NCBI GenBank assembly: GCA_027382625.1
Contig: JAJKFJ010021707.1
Location: 1 to 64,000 of the forward strand
Direction of reading: 5' to 3'
Origin: Tetmemena sp. SeJ-2015
Lineage: Eukaryota; Ciliophora; Spirotrichea; Sporadotrichida; Oxytrichidae
DNA: 64,000 nucleotides
The notes beneath the pieces are model-generated. The model saw only the letters and a program-made list of their open reading frames with translations, was not told where the DNA came from and did no database searches. The translations under genes were made by a program, and so were the position numbers. Of the stretch, positions 32,562 to 45,490 are shown one piece after another. The first letter of the stretch is position 1; each line of letters starts with the position of its first letter.

Positions 32562-32785
32562 AATGATTTGAAAATGAGTTTTATCTCGAAACGATAATGA
32601 TGAGAGGGATTTTGAGTAATTTAAGGGTAAATTAAACTCCCTGTTTGTTGGAATTTGATTTGTTATAATTCAATTCTACGGTAAAAATAAAATCTTATAT
32701 CTAAGTTGAATCTATAGTATCAACAAGGAAAAGTATACTCTATGATATTATGAAATAAATTTAAATTAAAATTAAACAATCCTGA

Positions 32786-35020
32786 ATGACTTCTCTCTAT
32801 GATTCACTTATTTTTATTTTATTATGATTTTCACTTAGAAGGAAATTTTCCAATACTTCTACAACTAACCCCAACACAAGTCAAATAACACCAGCCACAA
32901 CTCCTCCTCTCTACTTTTATGAAAAGGGAATGACCCGTTAGCAGCAAAAATACACCAATTTGAATAAAACTTTCACTCATCAATCATTAATAATAATGAT
33001 TAGAGATATACTATTTATTTAATCTCCAAGACATTTTCACACTAACTAAGTCTTGTCGAGAAACGGACGATTATAAGAAAATAGCAATGTGGCTAGTGCT
33101 GTTTATCCCTCCTCCAGCTCTAAAGCCCTAGATTCATAATACTTAAATCCCTCTTTTAACTCAAATGACAACCCTGAATTCACAAATGGAATAAATTAAA
33201 TCAATAAAAGCTAGCTAGTAAATGAGAGGAGAGGCCATGAAATAGGAATGATAAACGAATGGCTTGAACATTAGAGAAGAAAAAAGTTTAATTAAACAGC
33301 TTAAAATGGTACCCAAGGGATTCATTAAGGTATAAACATTAGAAACAAAAATTTTCATGAAAGAGAGGGGAGATATAACACAGTCAATAACTCCCTTATT
33401 CAGTCTAGAGCAGAACTTCTTGTTAAATCTATAGTTTTATTCTTGATAGGCAGAGATTTGACCAATAAAATCTCTCAGAGATAGTAGAAAATAACTCCAG
33501 GAAGTCAAATGTATTGCAGAATCTCATCGGGAAGTTTGAATCAGTGAATGAAGCTCTGAGTAGAACGGTGAATGTCGCTCCTGGATAACTTTTATGATAT
33601 ATTTTGAATAACATCTACACAAAGCAAGAGTATAGAGCCACAAAATTACGTTGAGGGTTCTTAGGGCAGATAGAATTTTCCCAATAACTTTAACAAATTA
33701 ACCTATGGGTAAACACAGTAATTGCTGAATAGATCGAATAGAGCAGTTTAAAACTCTATTGATATGCTTGGAAACTAGACTTAGCACTATTTCAGGACGA
33801 ATAGAAATAGCTTATCAAATGCAAGTTAGGAAAGAGAGACGCAGCAGTTTCAGTCTACTATTATATTAAGCTGAAAGTATAATTTATGTATCTATAAAAG
33901 TCTACTAGTAAATTCAGTAACCCTTTATTAAATTAGAATAAGGGCTCTGAAATAATGTAAAGAGATCTTTTAGCCACTACATTTTAATTTCTTTTTATAA
34001 CACAAACTAATCTCGATAATCATTCATTGTACATAATTATGATCCTGAAAGAATCACACAAGTAGAGTCCCGACCTCATATCTAAGAAGGAAAATAAAAC
34101 CATGAGCGATACACTTTTGATGAAAACTCCTTTATCTAACTCGAATATTAAATTGTAAATAAATATATTGAATAAGAAGCAGACAGAAACTAGAGCAATC
34201 AATTTTACTAAACGAGTGTCTAGTTTAAGAATTTGAACTCTTCAATGAATAATTTTACAGATAATGACTAGATAATTCAAAATAAGGTATCAACAAACTG
34301 TTAAACCAATACCTTCGACTTGCGTCCTTTGCAAACTTTTAAAGATGAAACTATTTTTGCTCCTGATCATTTAATTAGTTATAAGGGGAGATTTACTTTT
34401 ATATCATGAAAATGAGCAAACGTTTGTGAATGAAGTGATAGCGCTCTAGACTTCTCAATATAGCCAAAATGATAACGAAGATAGATTTGACATGGATTTC
34501 ACTGATGAGAGAAGAGCCATAACCAGCAATTCAGTTTTACTTTAAGATGAAAGCATTGCAAATAAGTCACAAATTGTCAGCGCCATTTCAAATCCTCAAT
34601 CAATAAAATGATAGGACAGAGAAAATTTGATAAAGGAAAATCAAGACAGATTCTTTTAGAGATTTAAACTGGAGAATGAACAGAGGGAAAGGAAATTGAG
34701 ATCTGATTCACGGAAAAGTTAGAAGTGTGAATGTGGTACATAAACAATCAAATCTCTCAAGAATACATAAATTATTGTCCATTCTAGAAAAGGATCACAG
34801 GAGTTGTAATGCAAAGGAAGCAAGATCTCTATGTTTATATATTTTGATCAGCTTTGGAGTAAATGGACAATAGTTAGAGCTCAGAAATATCGAGGATTAA
34901 AATCTGATGTGTTAAATTCATCCTGAGGAGGAATTAAGGTTCGTTGATGTTGAAACCTCCCAATATCTTTGCATTTAAACTAATGCCAAATTAATTTTTT
35001 TGTCTTGAAAATCTAAAAAA
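32786..35020 (+). CDS. Long Ser/Asn/Gln-rich protein, N-terminal region
   Basis: ATG 32786 gives MTSLYDS, joined by a 27-bp IES (pointer TCACTTA) to LRRKFSNTSTTNPNTSQITP. A long polar frame follows, and a 23-bp IES (pointer TTCTTG) joins AELL to DRQRFDQQNLSEIVENN. Later segments include VLQNLIGKFESVNEALSRTV, SIEPQNYVEGSQGRQNF, TNTFDLRPLQTFKDETIF, RFDMDFTDERRAITSNSVLL and IHPEEELRFVDVETSQYL. It is mostly predicted disorder with short helices and no recognised domain. It very likely continues into the coiled-coil segment at 35033 and possibly through to the SPRY domain near 40 kb. Gaps around 33560-33615 and 33870-34200 are likely IESs. Confidence 0.55.
32804..32830. other. IES, 27 bp, pointer TCACTTA
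   Basis: TCACTTA occurs at 32804-32810 and 32831-32837. Removal joins the first seven codons after ATG 32786 to the long polar frame. Confidence 0.7.
33417..33439. other. IES, 23 bp, pointer TTCTTG
   Basis: TTCTTG occurs at 33417-33422 and 33440-33445. The 23-bp frame-breaking insert joins two coding-like frames when removed. It is shorter than any intron seen here. Confidence 0.6.
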
Positions 35021-35032
35021 GTATATTGCGCA

Positions 35033-35745
35033 ATGAATCAGAAACAGCAAAATCCATTTGCAAAGATTATATCCACAAATGATAGGCTTGAAGACTTAAA
35101 AATTTAATATGAAAGCTTGAATATGAATACGAAAGATTTATTTGACACTTTAAAAAGACTTCAGCATAGCTCTAATCATTAGAAACAAATTTAGCTTAAG
35201 GCTGTTAATGAAACCTTTGAGAAATTCGTAAGAATGATTTTGATAATAAAATAACAAGCTTGCGATAAAGTCACCAAGATTTTAATATGAAATCGCTTAA
35301 TTATTTGACTTTTAATAAGATTTTCTCTCATAATGACTTCATCATATCTAATTTGAGAAAGCTCTTGGTGGATCTTTAGAATGACTTGAATCAAACTATA
35401 GAAAAGATTGAAGATGTAGAGCTTCTGAAAAATTCTTACTAAGATTATGACACCAAGCATATTCTTATTAAGGAAGTAATCTCTCTAACTTAGCCGACTG
35501 AAGAGCGATTTTAGAGATTAAAGCAAGAGATATACTCTGTGAAAATGGTGAAAGGAGCTTTTATTAAAAACACAAGTAAACTAGTTCAAGCATTAGAAGA
35601 GGTTGAGAGTTTGACTGAAGTTATCTCTAGCCCCTTTAATTTGGCTGATGTATCAAGCTAAGCTTAGAACTATGACCAATCAAAAGTTAATCTGAAACAT
35701 AAGAGTATTCTAAAAAGACTTATGTTTTAATTATACTTTATAATA
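35033..35745 (+). CDS. Coiled-coil segment of a long protein
   Basis: An open frame from MNQKQQNPFAKIISTNDRLE has heptad-like helices: SLNMNTKDLFDTLKRLQHSS, NLRKLLVDLQNDLNQTIEKI, RLKQEIYSVKMVKGAFIKN and KLVQALEEVESLTEV. A frame change near 35235 (FEKF to NDFDNKITSLRQSHQDF) implies an IES. TAG/TAA are read as Gln. It could be its own gene or the middle of the long gene starting at 32786, since the frame is open just upstream of its ATG. Probable oligomerising or cytoskeletal role; no family recognised. Confidence 0.5.
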
Positions 35746-35859
35746 AATTATTTGTGAGTTTTTAATCAATTTATTTAAGTAAGTGAAACATTTTTTAATT
35801 TTCTATTTAATTCAATTGGCTTAAATCTAATCACAAAATTGCAATAATTAAGGGAATTA

Positions 35860-38800
35860 GCAGTAGTTTGCAAATCCTGAGCAAAGGAATGAAATGTTTG
35901 GGGTTCAAATGATTCCTCAAAGCCAAATGAGTAGATAGGAAGCTCGTTAGGGCTTTCCTGATTCCTCTAACAACTAATAGTTCTAGTAGTATTCTTAATC
36001 TTTCAATTAAACTTAACCTTTGCATGAGAACTTACAGCGCATTTCAAGAGAGCGGATAAAGTCAACTTAAAATGTAGTGGTCTTTGACTTGCCTTAAAAT
36101 CAAAGCATTAATCTCTCTTAAAATGAATCCAATTCCTTAAAGCAGAGTTTTTAATGCGAAATTCTTTAATTTTAGTTGAAATTATTTGAGTTAGAACACT
36201 CCCGTTGTCATCACAAAGTTTAATTCCAATCTGCCTGAAGTAGTATCAACTGTCACTACTCAAAGGAAAAGACAGGTTTCTAAGAATTTCAATAACAGAG
36301 ACTATCTTCAAAGACTGGAGATGTTGAGTGAGGACTTGAAATCATTTTAAAAATTAGTATTCTTAAATTAAACTGAGATATCTCTGTTGATAAAAATTAA
36401 TTTGTTAAATACTCTGATTCTAATCTCTTATCCGAAACCATCGAAAACTAGCAGTTAACTTGTAGGAACAACCAGCAGCGGTTGAGGAAATAATTGAAAG
36501 CTTAGAGGATGAGGATTTGCTAAATGACTAGTCAAATTACTATGACAGACGTGACAACTCATAAATTATAGTAGTCATCACCAAATAAATATCGAAGAGT
36601 CATAAGTAACAATTCTCATATTTATTCATAACCAAATAAGAGAAATAAACAGGAATAAAATAATGCCTAAGAGAGGGAAAGTAATCAAAAAAGGAATTAT
36701 AATCAGAGAGAGATATTCCATAGCTCAAATTAAATAGATTATGATGAAGATGAAGAAGAGATGAAATCATTTATGGAAATAGGCAATCATCTTCAATCAA
36801 GAAATCAATAAGATGACCAAGTTATTTATTCTTTTTATATCTCTAAATAAAGTTATTCATTCAAACTTGGAAGGATTTGATTCTATTGATGGGAGATCTA
36901 GAAGCAGATAGCATTTATTATTTGACTAGTTCAATCAAAGAGGCTTCAATCAGAATTAATTTGGGCAAGAATAGTCGATAAATATCCTTTAAAGAATTCC
37001 TCATCATTAAAATAGTGACACCTTTGCTCATATAAGCAGTCCCTATAAGAATCAAGAGTAATAGAGCTCATATAAGGGAGGTATCACACTTAGTGAAAGC
37101 AAGCTTTCTAGTGGTAAATAAAGCCAGTAGGAATAAAGCTAAAGTTACGCTATTTAGCCTATCTAAGTCACAGAAATGCGAGAGATCTTGACTACGATAG
37201 CAGAGGATTAGAGTGAGCAGCTGTTCAATATTTAGACTTCCTCTAACGATAAAAGTAGAAGTGCTAGTCATACTGGAGACACCTACTAAAATGAAAGCTC
37301 AGCAAACTTGATCCAACTTAGCAAAGGTGTTTATCGCAAATTTTTACAAAGCTCAAGTCAGAAAGATTTTATCTCAAAAGCTGATTCTACTTCTGACATT
37401 AAAATGAATTCAGTACAAGATGGAGGAGTTTTAATGATGGAGCATTTGGAAGAGCAGTTATCTAGAGAGTAATTTGGTGATAATGAAGAAGATGGAGAGA
37501 GTGATCCAATCAAAAACCTGCAGATATATTTTTGAAACAGTTAGAATTATGATTTTCAAATACAAATTTCTTAAGTAACCAAGTTAAGTGAATGATGCAA
37601 ATATTGATTCTAATTGTTTATTTAGATTAATTTAATGTTTTAGAACATAAAAAGAATGGAAGGTGATGCTCCTCGATATGTAAAACATTTTAAGATGAAA
37701 TTTGGATATCAATAAATATCTTATTTAGATGAGGAGTAATCTCGTTCTCGAAATTTCTAGTTAGCTACAGATTCTTACCACTCTCAATAACTAGACTCAA
37801 TTCTATTTGTAATAATTTAAGCAAGATAATTTGATATAAAAAGGAGAAAAGACCATTGACTGCTTCATCTCTATTTTCAAGATATGCAACAAACAAGATC
37901 CAAGCTCAGAAAAGATATGATCACAAGCATAACTAAAAATCATTAGAGATGAATATCAGAAGAGACAAAGCAATAAATTATTAGGTAGGTCTCATGGCAA
38001 GGAAGACCAATTATACTTTGAAAAAGATAATAGACTGAGAGATATAATAGTCCATAAAGACTAATTCCATAGAAAGTAATAATCCATCCACATTTTTATA
38101 CGTTTTTAGCTAGAGCAATTATTAGAATCTATTTATTCTTTTACTTAGCAGAAATGCCCATCTCAAGTAATAGTCAATGTCTTTTAATGGTGGTTAATCA
38201 CAGAGGCTCACCAACTCCTCCATTAAGATAAGAGATCTTGTATAAAGCAATCCTTATTTCAACTATTTCTACAATATTTCTTTTCTATGCGAGGATTAAA
38301 ATCTAAAGTCTATTGTTAAGAGATAACAGAGATATATAATTTGCTAATTAGATGCTTTAAAATATTAAGAATGGAAAGTTTAACAAAACCTTAAAAGTTT
38401 GTGCAAAGGATGATGAGGACTAAGCAATTCCTAAATAAAGTTAGTCTGAAAGCCAAGTTATCTTTAGTAATAAATTCATCACGAATGAAATCGTATACCT
38501 TAAAAATTATGGACAGTAAGCACACTCTAGAGTAAAGAATGAAAATGGAGCGATTGGAACAGTTTTCTTAAGCCATTCTTTACCATCCCAGAGTAAATAG
38601 TGCAGAGCTTGAAAAAGCAGTAATATTTTATTTATCAGATTATTCAACAATATCATCAGATTATGCATTGTTGTGATTCTAAATGCTACTGCAGATTTGG
38701 ACTTGCCTCTCTAAATTATGCCTATGAACTCAGCTCCTAAAAAAGTTTTCATCGCTATAAGCAAAGAGTTATCTAAGAGTAGCAAAAGCTCAATAGAGAT

Positions 38801-40145
38801 AATGGCACTATCAGATTTTTATAAAAAAATTATATGCAATCTAATTAAAGATTGATGGAGAAAAATTCTCTCGGAAGTTTTGAGGTTATGCAGACTTTGA
38901 AATCTTTGAATCTAATTTAAGAAGAAGACCCAAACACTAAGTTTTTAAAGAGCCTAGATATAAATCAACTGAGAGGATTTGACAGTTCACTTTTAGGTGA
39001 CGACCTGCACAGTTTCGGTGTTTCATCTCATGATGGCAAAGTCTACTATCGAAGGGATGAGCAGATGCAGCAGTAGTAATTTTTCAAACAAGGATCATAG
39101 TGCAAGACAATTAAAAAGTTCAGAGAGAGCTTAAAATGCCCATTTGTAGAAAAAACTTACTTAAGAAATTAATTCCTAAGATATAGTGGGTCTGGTTATT
39201 ATGTCTGACATATTTAATAGAGCAATATGAATGAAAAGAGAGTCAACAGCAGATGAAGTTATCAACTAGATGAAATAGTTATTTACTGACTCAAATTCAA
39301 AGAGAATTTCACAGCCTCTCTTGACAGCAAGAGTCTCCCGAAAAGATAGTAGTCAAATAGGAAGTGATCAAAAGCAATCAATAGCTTTGGTAAAGTAATC
39401 AAAAAGTTAGAAACATAATTTGATGGACTCATCTTATACTATAGAAAATTTACTTATAGGGGAGCAATAAGAAGACTAAAGGTTTGCTTCCAAACTATAA
39501 ATGTCCTAAAAATAAAAGCCAAAGTTATTAAATAATTCAAAGCAAAGTCTAATCTAGAATTAGAAATTATAACAAGGATTATATTCCTAACTAAACTCAA
39601 AGAATTCCGAAGATACTAATAGTACTGCTATGCTAGACTCAAAGTAAAAGAAACTTCAGATTAAATCTAGAATCTTACTTTAGTAAAGAATAAAGCTTTT
39701 GAAGAACAACAGCTTATTGAACAAAGAACCTAAAAATAAGAGGAGAGGCCCTCATCTAGAAATAAGTCAAGGAGAGAAAATATATCTTATCTTTTTATTT
39801 TTGAGAAACCAGCCACAATTTCCATCCTAGTGATCTCTATATGGAGATTTTTAAAAACGGCTAAAGTATTGGAATTGTTATAGCTTAACTTAATAAAAGG
39901 CAATTAATTTTACTTTGAGTTAAGAATTTAATAACATCCCTGAGAAGGTGTTTGATACTAAATCTGGAATTTACTTAGCCCTAAATGTCTACCCGCAAAA
40001 CTACATAAAGATAAATAATGGAAGCAGGCCTTTCAAGTATGATCCTACAAAGACAAGTCTTTCTTTTAAGAAATTCGAGATCTTGCCTATCAATAATTTG
40101 GTTGGCCTTAATTTACAGCTTAAATACAATTCTAATCTGGAATAA
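35860..40145 (+). CDS. Gln/Asn/Ser-rich protein with C-terminal SPRY domain
   Basis: Many successive plus-strand segments are extremely rich in Gln (mostly TAA/TAG), Asn and Ser. Examples are QMIPQSQMSRQEARQGFPDS, NNRDYLQRLEMLSEDLKSF, GITLSESKLSSGKQSQQEQS, VTEMREILTTIAEDQSEQLF, SLDINQLRGFDSSLLGDDLH and HSFGVSSHDGKVYYRRDEQM. The C-terminal segments carry the end of a SPRY domain: DLYMEIFKNGQSIGIVIAQL, then GIYLALNVYPQNYIKINNG and SRPFKYDP (family consensus VxVNFGxxPFKFD). The upstream half of SPRY is not resolved. Numerous AT-rich frame breaks are probable IESs. Whether this is one gene with the upstream coiled-coil region, and the exact stop, are uncertain. Confidence 0.55.
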
Positions 40146-40199
40146 AAAGTTTTATTATAATAATTAATGATTAAGAGAACTAGTCTCTTCCTACTTTAA

Positions 40200-41555
40200 T
40201 CAACTTTTTAGTTGCTGTTCGAACTATTGCTCCATCATTTCTTCAAGCTGTAAATTCATAAAATTTTCGATTTAAAATATTGACTCTCTTTTCATTGTGA
40301 GGGTAGGGATATTTTCAATAAATTGAGTAGAGATATTTTTTGATTGAAGCTTAACTTATTTTGTATCTTAGCATTAATCTAAGAATTGGCCAGTCTCTAT
40401 TCCCAAATAGTCTTCTATTTGTATACGATCCCTTCTCATTGCTCTTTCCTTTAATTATTCATTCATTATCTTTTTATAGGAAACTGAAGCATCATTTTAA
40501 GATTAATATAAAATTACTTTCATAAATAAGCTTAATATATTTAAAAATTAAAATAGATTAGAGAATCTTCTTGGCTAAACCATCGAGACTAATAACCAGA
40601 CAATTATTTATTTGTCATTTTAAGATTTTGAAAAGAGTTTTGCATTTAGAATCAATATCTGCATGCAACTAATTCACTTTACTCTTTATTTATTCCTGAT
40701 CCATTAAAGGCTTGCTATCTTTGATAAGTTTATTTAGCCTTTTATGTTCATCAGAAGTCTTAACCAGAAAAATATAACTTTTATTAAAAAAATTATATTC
40801 AGAAAACCCTTATTTGAATTCAACTAATCTTCAATTTGCTTGGAGATATGTTCAAATTCTCCTTAGACTAATTCAGATTCTCCAAATATATTCTAAGAAG
40901 ACTTTTTGTTGTCTTTATCTTTTATAGCTTTTTCTTCTTCTTAAGTTTTAGTTTAATTGATTGAGACTATCTGAAACTCTATTTGTAATTTGTAATGAGG
41001 AGAAATATAACAATATAAGAAAAGCATCATGATTCTTTGAAACTTGGTAAAATCTTCTGCCTTAACAATTGCTTATTTGTAATATGAAAAGGAGTCTTCT
41101 GAGGTTCTAACTAAATAGGCTTGCTTTCATATGTTCCTATGAGACTAAAGTGCAGAAGCAATTGATTTCCTAAATGTTCTTATTCTTTGTCTCTTTTAAT
41201 TTTAATCTCTGCCTGACAATAGGCCCTGCGTGCCCGTTAAATTGGAAGTTTAGGGTCTCTCAATTATGCTAGAAATAAAGATCTAAAAGTTTATTTTTGT
41301 CATTTATTTATAGATAATCTTGTTTGCTGAGTAGGCTGATAAAACAGATGAGGATGGGTCTCTCGAGGGTTTATATTTTTGCGAGATGAACAATTTCTAT
41401 TTCTCCTTTCTAAACTCCATTAAGTGAGGATTTTTCAAGAAAAAATCATTCTCTTCTCTCTTTTCGATCACATCTAAATCAAAGTTAAGCATTAATTCAC
41501 TTTTATACTGAGATTACTATTATTCAAGCAAACATTTTTAGCTGCCTAGAAATAA
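40200..41555 (-). CDS. Coiled-coil hypothetical protein
   Basis: Reading leftwards: LLEQQQSQYKSELMLNFDLD, VIEKREENDFFLKNPHLMEF, a Ser/Arg/Gln-rich middle, EEEKAIKDKDNKKSSQNIF, GEFEHISKQIEDQLNSN, DEHKRLNKLIKDSKPLMDQE, RAMRRDRIQIEDYLGIETGQ and a final helix NLQLEEMMEQQFEQQLKS, ending at TGA 40200-40202. Alternating AT-rich breaks (for example 40500-40600, 40790 and 41000-41060) are probable IESs. It is convergent with the SPRY gene, whose end lies within about 60 bp. Helical, charged composition; no family recognised. Confidence 0.55.
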
Positions 41556-41747
41556 TCTACTCACCTTTTTAATCTTTGAGAGTGGTAAAAAAAATTTTTT
41601 CTTCCAATACCAATAGTGAAAATAAGCTGACTAATCTTAATCTAATCACATAATTATATATTACAAGAATCAACCTAGGAATTGATTTATAAATTTAGTT
41701 CTATTCAAGTAATACTAAAACTTTAAATCTTTATCTGAGTAAGAAAA

Positions 41748-44700
41748 ATGCCACCCGCTCCCTAAGGAAGCGAGAAGTACTGCTTCTTCATAGTCAATAG
41801 TGACGACATCATTGAACCTCCTGCCTCTGCTGAGATCCAGAGTGCCTTCGTTAAAGGCAGTCTAGAAGATAAGAAAAAGGCTCTTAAGACATTGATAAAG
41901 TTGATCACCAATGACGACAATTACCCAAGACTTCTCATGCCAGTGCTCACAAACCTTCAACTCAACTAAGATCACGAGCTCAAGAAGCTTCTCTTCTTGT
42001 ATTGGGAGGTAGTTGAGAAAACTAACCTAGATGGAAGTGTCAAGGATGAGATCACACTAGCTTGCAACGCACTTAGAAAGGATCTTCTCTCCTCAAACGA
42101 GTTCATTTCTATAAAAGGAGTTTGAATTACTTTTAATGTTGGTTTCATCAGAGGAAGAACTTTAAGGCTGACATCCAAAATTACAATCAAGTCTATCTTG
42201 GAGAATCTTGTACAGGCTGTGATTGAGAATCTCACCCATCGCCACTTCTACGTCCGCAGAAACGCTATCATGTGCATCTATTCCATTTTCCAATCAACTT
42301 TCTTATAATCAGTTTATCATTTAGTACAATTTTTAACTGGCTTGGAATTAATTGAAGATTGCATTGACCAAATTGAGTCACTCTTAATCAACGAGACTGA
42401 TCTCTCGACAAAGAGAAATGCTTTCTTCTTGCTATTCCATCTTTCTCAAGAAAAGGCTCTTTCTTACCTGAAAATAATTTCAATTTAGTTAATTTTTTTA
42501 AACGAAAACTGTAATGACTGCTAATGATGATCCAGTTCAAGAAATGGGCGACATATTCCAGTTGATCGTTCTAGAAATGCTAAGAAAACTTTGCAAAATA
42601 GAGCCTAGCCAGAAACAACGCTTAATGAACGCCATTTTTATGCTTTCTAACTCAAAATCTTCTTCCGTCCTCTTCGAATGTGCAAACACTATCACCTAAT
42701 TAACCACTGCACCAACTGCCATTTCTAAACTAATATTTTTGAATTTTAAATCCATTAAGATAGCTATCCAAAGCTACCTGAACTTACTTGCAGACTAGAA
42801 TGATAACAATGTGAAATTAATTGTTCTTGGTAAAATAATGGAACTGAAGACTAAGTATGCAGTAAAAGTAAATATTGCTTTATAATTGATGCAAAACTGC
42901 TAGAGGATTATATCTCAGATATCCTGACCATCATTAACGAGGAGCAACTCATTTCATCTCTCGAAATCAATGAGAAAGTTCTTGAGCTAACTATTGAGCT
43001 TGCCTCTCCTAGAAACATTAAGGAAATCATCTCCTTCCTTGAAAAGGAAATTGTAAGGGCTAGAAAGATGGAAGAGTCAGGAGATTAGGCAGCCACCACC
43101 AATGAGTACAGATGCCTTTTGATCAAAGCAATCACACAATCCAATTTTATAGCTTAGTATCTAGTTTAATGCTAAAGTGTGATTAATTGACTCAAACCTA
43201 CCCTGAGACCATCCCCGCTCTTCTGAAGCCACTCATGGACTCATTCTTAGTATTCGAAGGCAAGAGCACTTATACAGCTCTTGAGACAATCCTTTTTGTG
43301 AGAGAGATCATAGCCACTCATCCTGAGCACAAGCAGACTGTGCTTGAGAGAGTTGCCTCCAGTTTTGAAGATATCAGATCTCACTTGGTGATTAGAGTGG
43401 CTCTTTGGATCCTTGGTGAGTTCTCTACAAGCTAAAAGGATGTTGACAAAGCCTTTGAAGTTATTAAGAGCAATGCACTAAGTTTAAATAAAGAAAATTA
43501 TTTAAGCAACGTTGGAAGCCTACCTATCTTCAGTGAGGAATAATCAGAGGGTTCTTCTAACTAAGAGGAGTCAAAAGGAGGAGCAAGTGCAGGTCCAAAA
43601 GTTATCACAAAGACTATCATTCTACCAGATGGATCTTATGGTACAGAGACAATTGTGCTCAGCGACCCTGCTCAAGCCAAGCATTAAAATCAGGGAAACA
43701 GCTCAGATGAAAACATCCCCATGAGAAAGGCACTCGTTAACTCAGAGGATGACTACCTCGCCTATATATTTTTCTTATCTATGATTTTAATAATTTAAAA
43801 GCCTCTTGTCTCGCTATCACTCTTACTAAACTGACAATTAAGGCTAAGAAGAATCTCGCGTCAGCTAGTAAGTATAACCAAATGGCAATTGATTCTATCC
43901 TTGTATTTGTGCTCTCCTAAAGGGTTCTTAGCTCAACAATTAAGTGTTTTTAATAAAATTAAGAAACAAGAAGAAGCACGCAGATCCTGACTCCAAGTAG
44001 AGAATGCAACTCTGTCTGAGAATTCTCTCCAATCCTAATTCACTTCAATCAGTCTCTGCTATTGAAAGCATTTTAGTTGAACAGTGCTAGATTATACTTA
44101 ATTTTATTCGAATTCAGCTAGAAGGTGTTTTCGATTTGCTTGGATACTCATAGCAGATTGAGTGGAGGTAAGAAGAAGTCATCAAAGTCTGGAGAAGAGA
44201 GCCTTTTAATTACTTAGCCAGATGAGATGGTGGTCTTCAGACAATTGAAGGGCAGAACTAATGCTACTGACTTTGATATTACAGAGGAACTGTCAGGAGA
44301 TGGCGGCTTTGCTAATGATTAGAGTCTTATTTATCCTTAATGCCATAAATTAAATGAGGACTTCATGAAAGAAGTGAAGAAAGACTTGGATGCAAAGATC
44401 TATCAGATGACTGGCTACTCTGATGCCATTTATGCAGAGGCATTTGTGGAAGTGCATCACTATGACATTCTAATGAAGATTTTGCTAGTCAACAGAACCA
44501 ACAAGACACTCCCAAATGTTAATGTAGAGCTACTCACCCAAGGAAACTTGAAGTTAGTTGAAAAGCCAGTAACTGTCACTCTTAGAGCTCTTTCATCTGT
44601 CACAGTAAAGGCGAGTCTCAAAGTCTCAAGCACTGATAATGGAGTTGTTTATGGTTATATCACCTTCGATTCTGCAAGTGGAAACGTTCCAAACATTATC

Positions 44701-45267
44701 AACATCAATGAGATTCAAATAGACTTTATCAACGAGATAAACATTTATGTATTGTTCGAATTACATATATATTAATCAAACGAGCTTCTGCCAGCAGATT
44801 GCAACTAGCTAGACTTTAAAAAGAAATGGACAGACTACGAATGGGAGAACAAAGTTCATGTCAACACTGCCTCATCAACTGGTGATTTGAAGGAATACGT
44901 CGAGCATTTCACTAACTAGATAATTTATGGTACTGTATTTGTATTTGATTGATTAGATGAATGTTAAGTTGATCACTCCTATAACTGAGTAGGACTAGTA
45001 GAGTGGATTCTTGGTTGCCAATCTCTATACCAAGAGTAAGTTCGAGGAAGATTGCCTCATCAACTTAAGCAACATTAAAATACGTATATTCTATTTAGCA
45101 TTGAGAAGACACTTGCAGGTGATGGAACTTGCAGAGTTACTGGTTTAATCAGAGTGAGAGCAAAGACTGAGGGTATGGCTCTTTGTATAGGTGAGAAGTG
45201 CAAAGCCTTAAAATCAATGACCATAGTTTCAGTTAGCCAAAATTCTGCTCCTATGATCTCAAACTGA
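41748..45267 (+). CDS. COPB1: Coatomer subunit beta (beta-COP)
   Basis: ATG 41748 to TGA 45265-45267. N-terminal adaptin-like repeats read PPASAEIQSAFVKGSLEDKK, HELKKLLFLYWEVVEKTNLD, NEFIRGRTLRLTSK (after a 42-bp IES), FYVRRNAIMCIYSIF, NVKLIVLGKIMELKTKY and VALWILGEFSTSQKDVDKAF. The linker VITKTIILPDGSYGTET and the C-terminal appendage MTGYSDAIYAEAFVEVHHYD, LKLVEKPVTVTLRALSSVTV, KKWTDYEWENKVHVNTASS and GLIRVRAKTEGMALCIGEK match beta-COP throughout, with a total near the usual 950 residues. At least ten AT-rich interruptions occur, and those checked carry exact pointers (TTCAT, AACT, TGA). MDS order is linear. Beta-COP is part of the COPI coat for Golgi-to-ER and intra-Golgi transport. Confidence 0.97.
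42102..42143. other. IES, 42 bp, pointer TTCAT, in beta-COP
   Basis: TTCAT occurs at 42102-42106 and 42144-42148. The insert contains an in-frame TGA. Removal gives NEFIRGRTLR, the conserved beta-COP sequence. Confidence 0.92.
42296..42334. other. IES, 39 bp, pointer AACT, in beta-COP
   Basis: AACT occurs at 42296-42299 and 42335-42338. Removal joins CIYSIFQST to GLELIEDCID in frame. Confidence 0.75.
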
Positions 45268-45490
45268 TTATCTCCACTCTCAGAGGATTTAAGTTTGGAT
45301 TACATTTTGTAAGAGAAATTTGTATTTCTCTTTTAACTCTCTCAATTCTTAAAACTATAATATGGTGCAGCTAAATTTTTTATTTTATTGTAAATAAAGT
45401 TAAGAGAGCAAATTAATTATCATTTATAAGTAATTACTCGCTTTCAGTATAGCACTTGACCAATCATTCAGAGAAGAACTATAAAGTATA

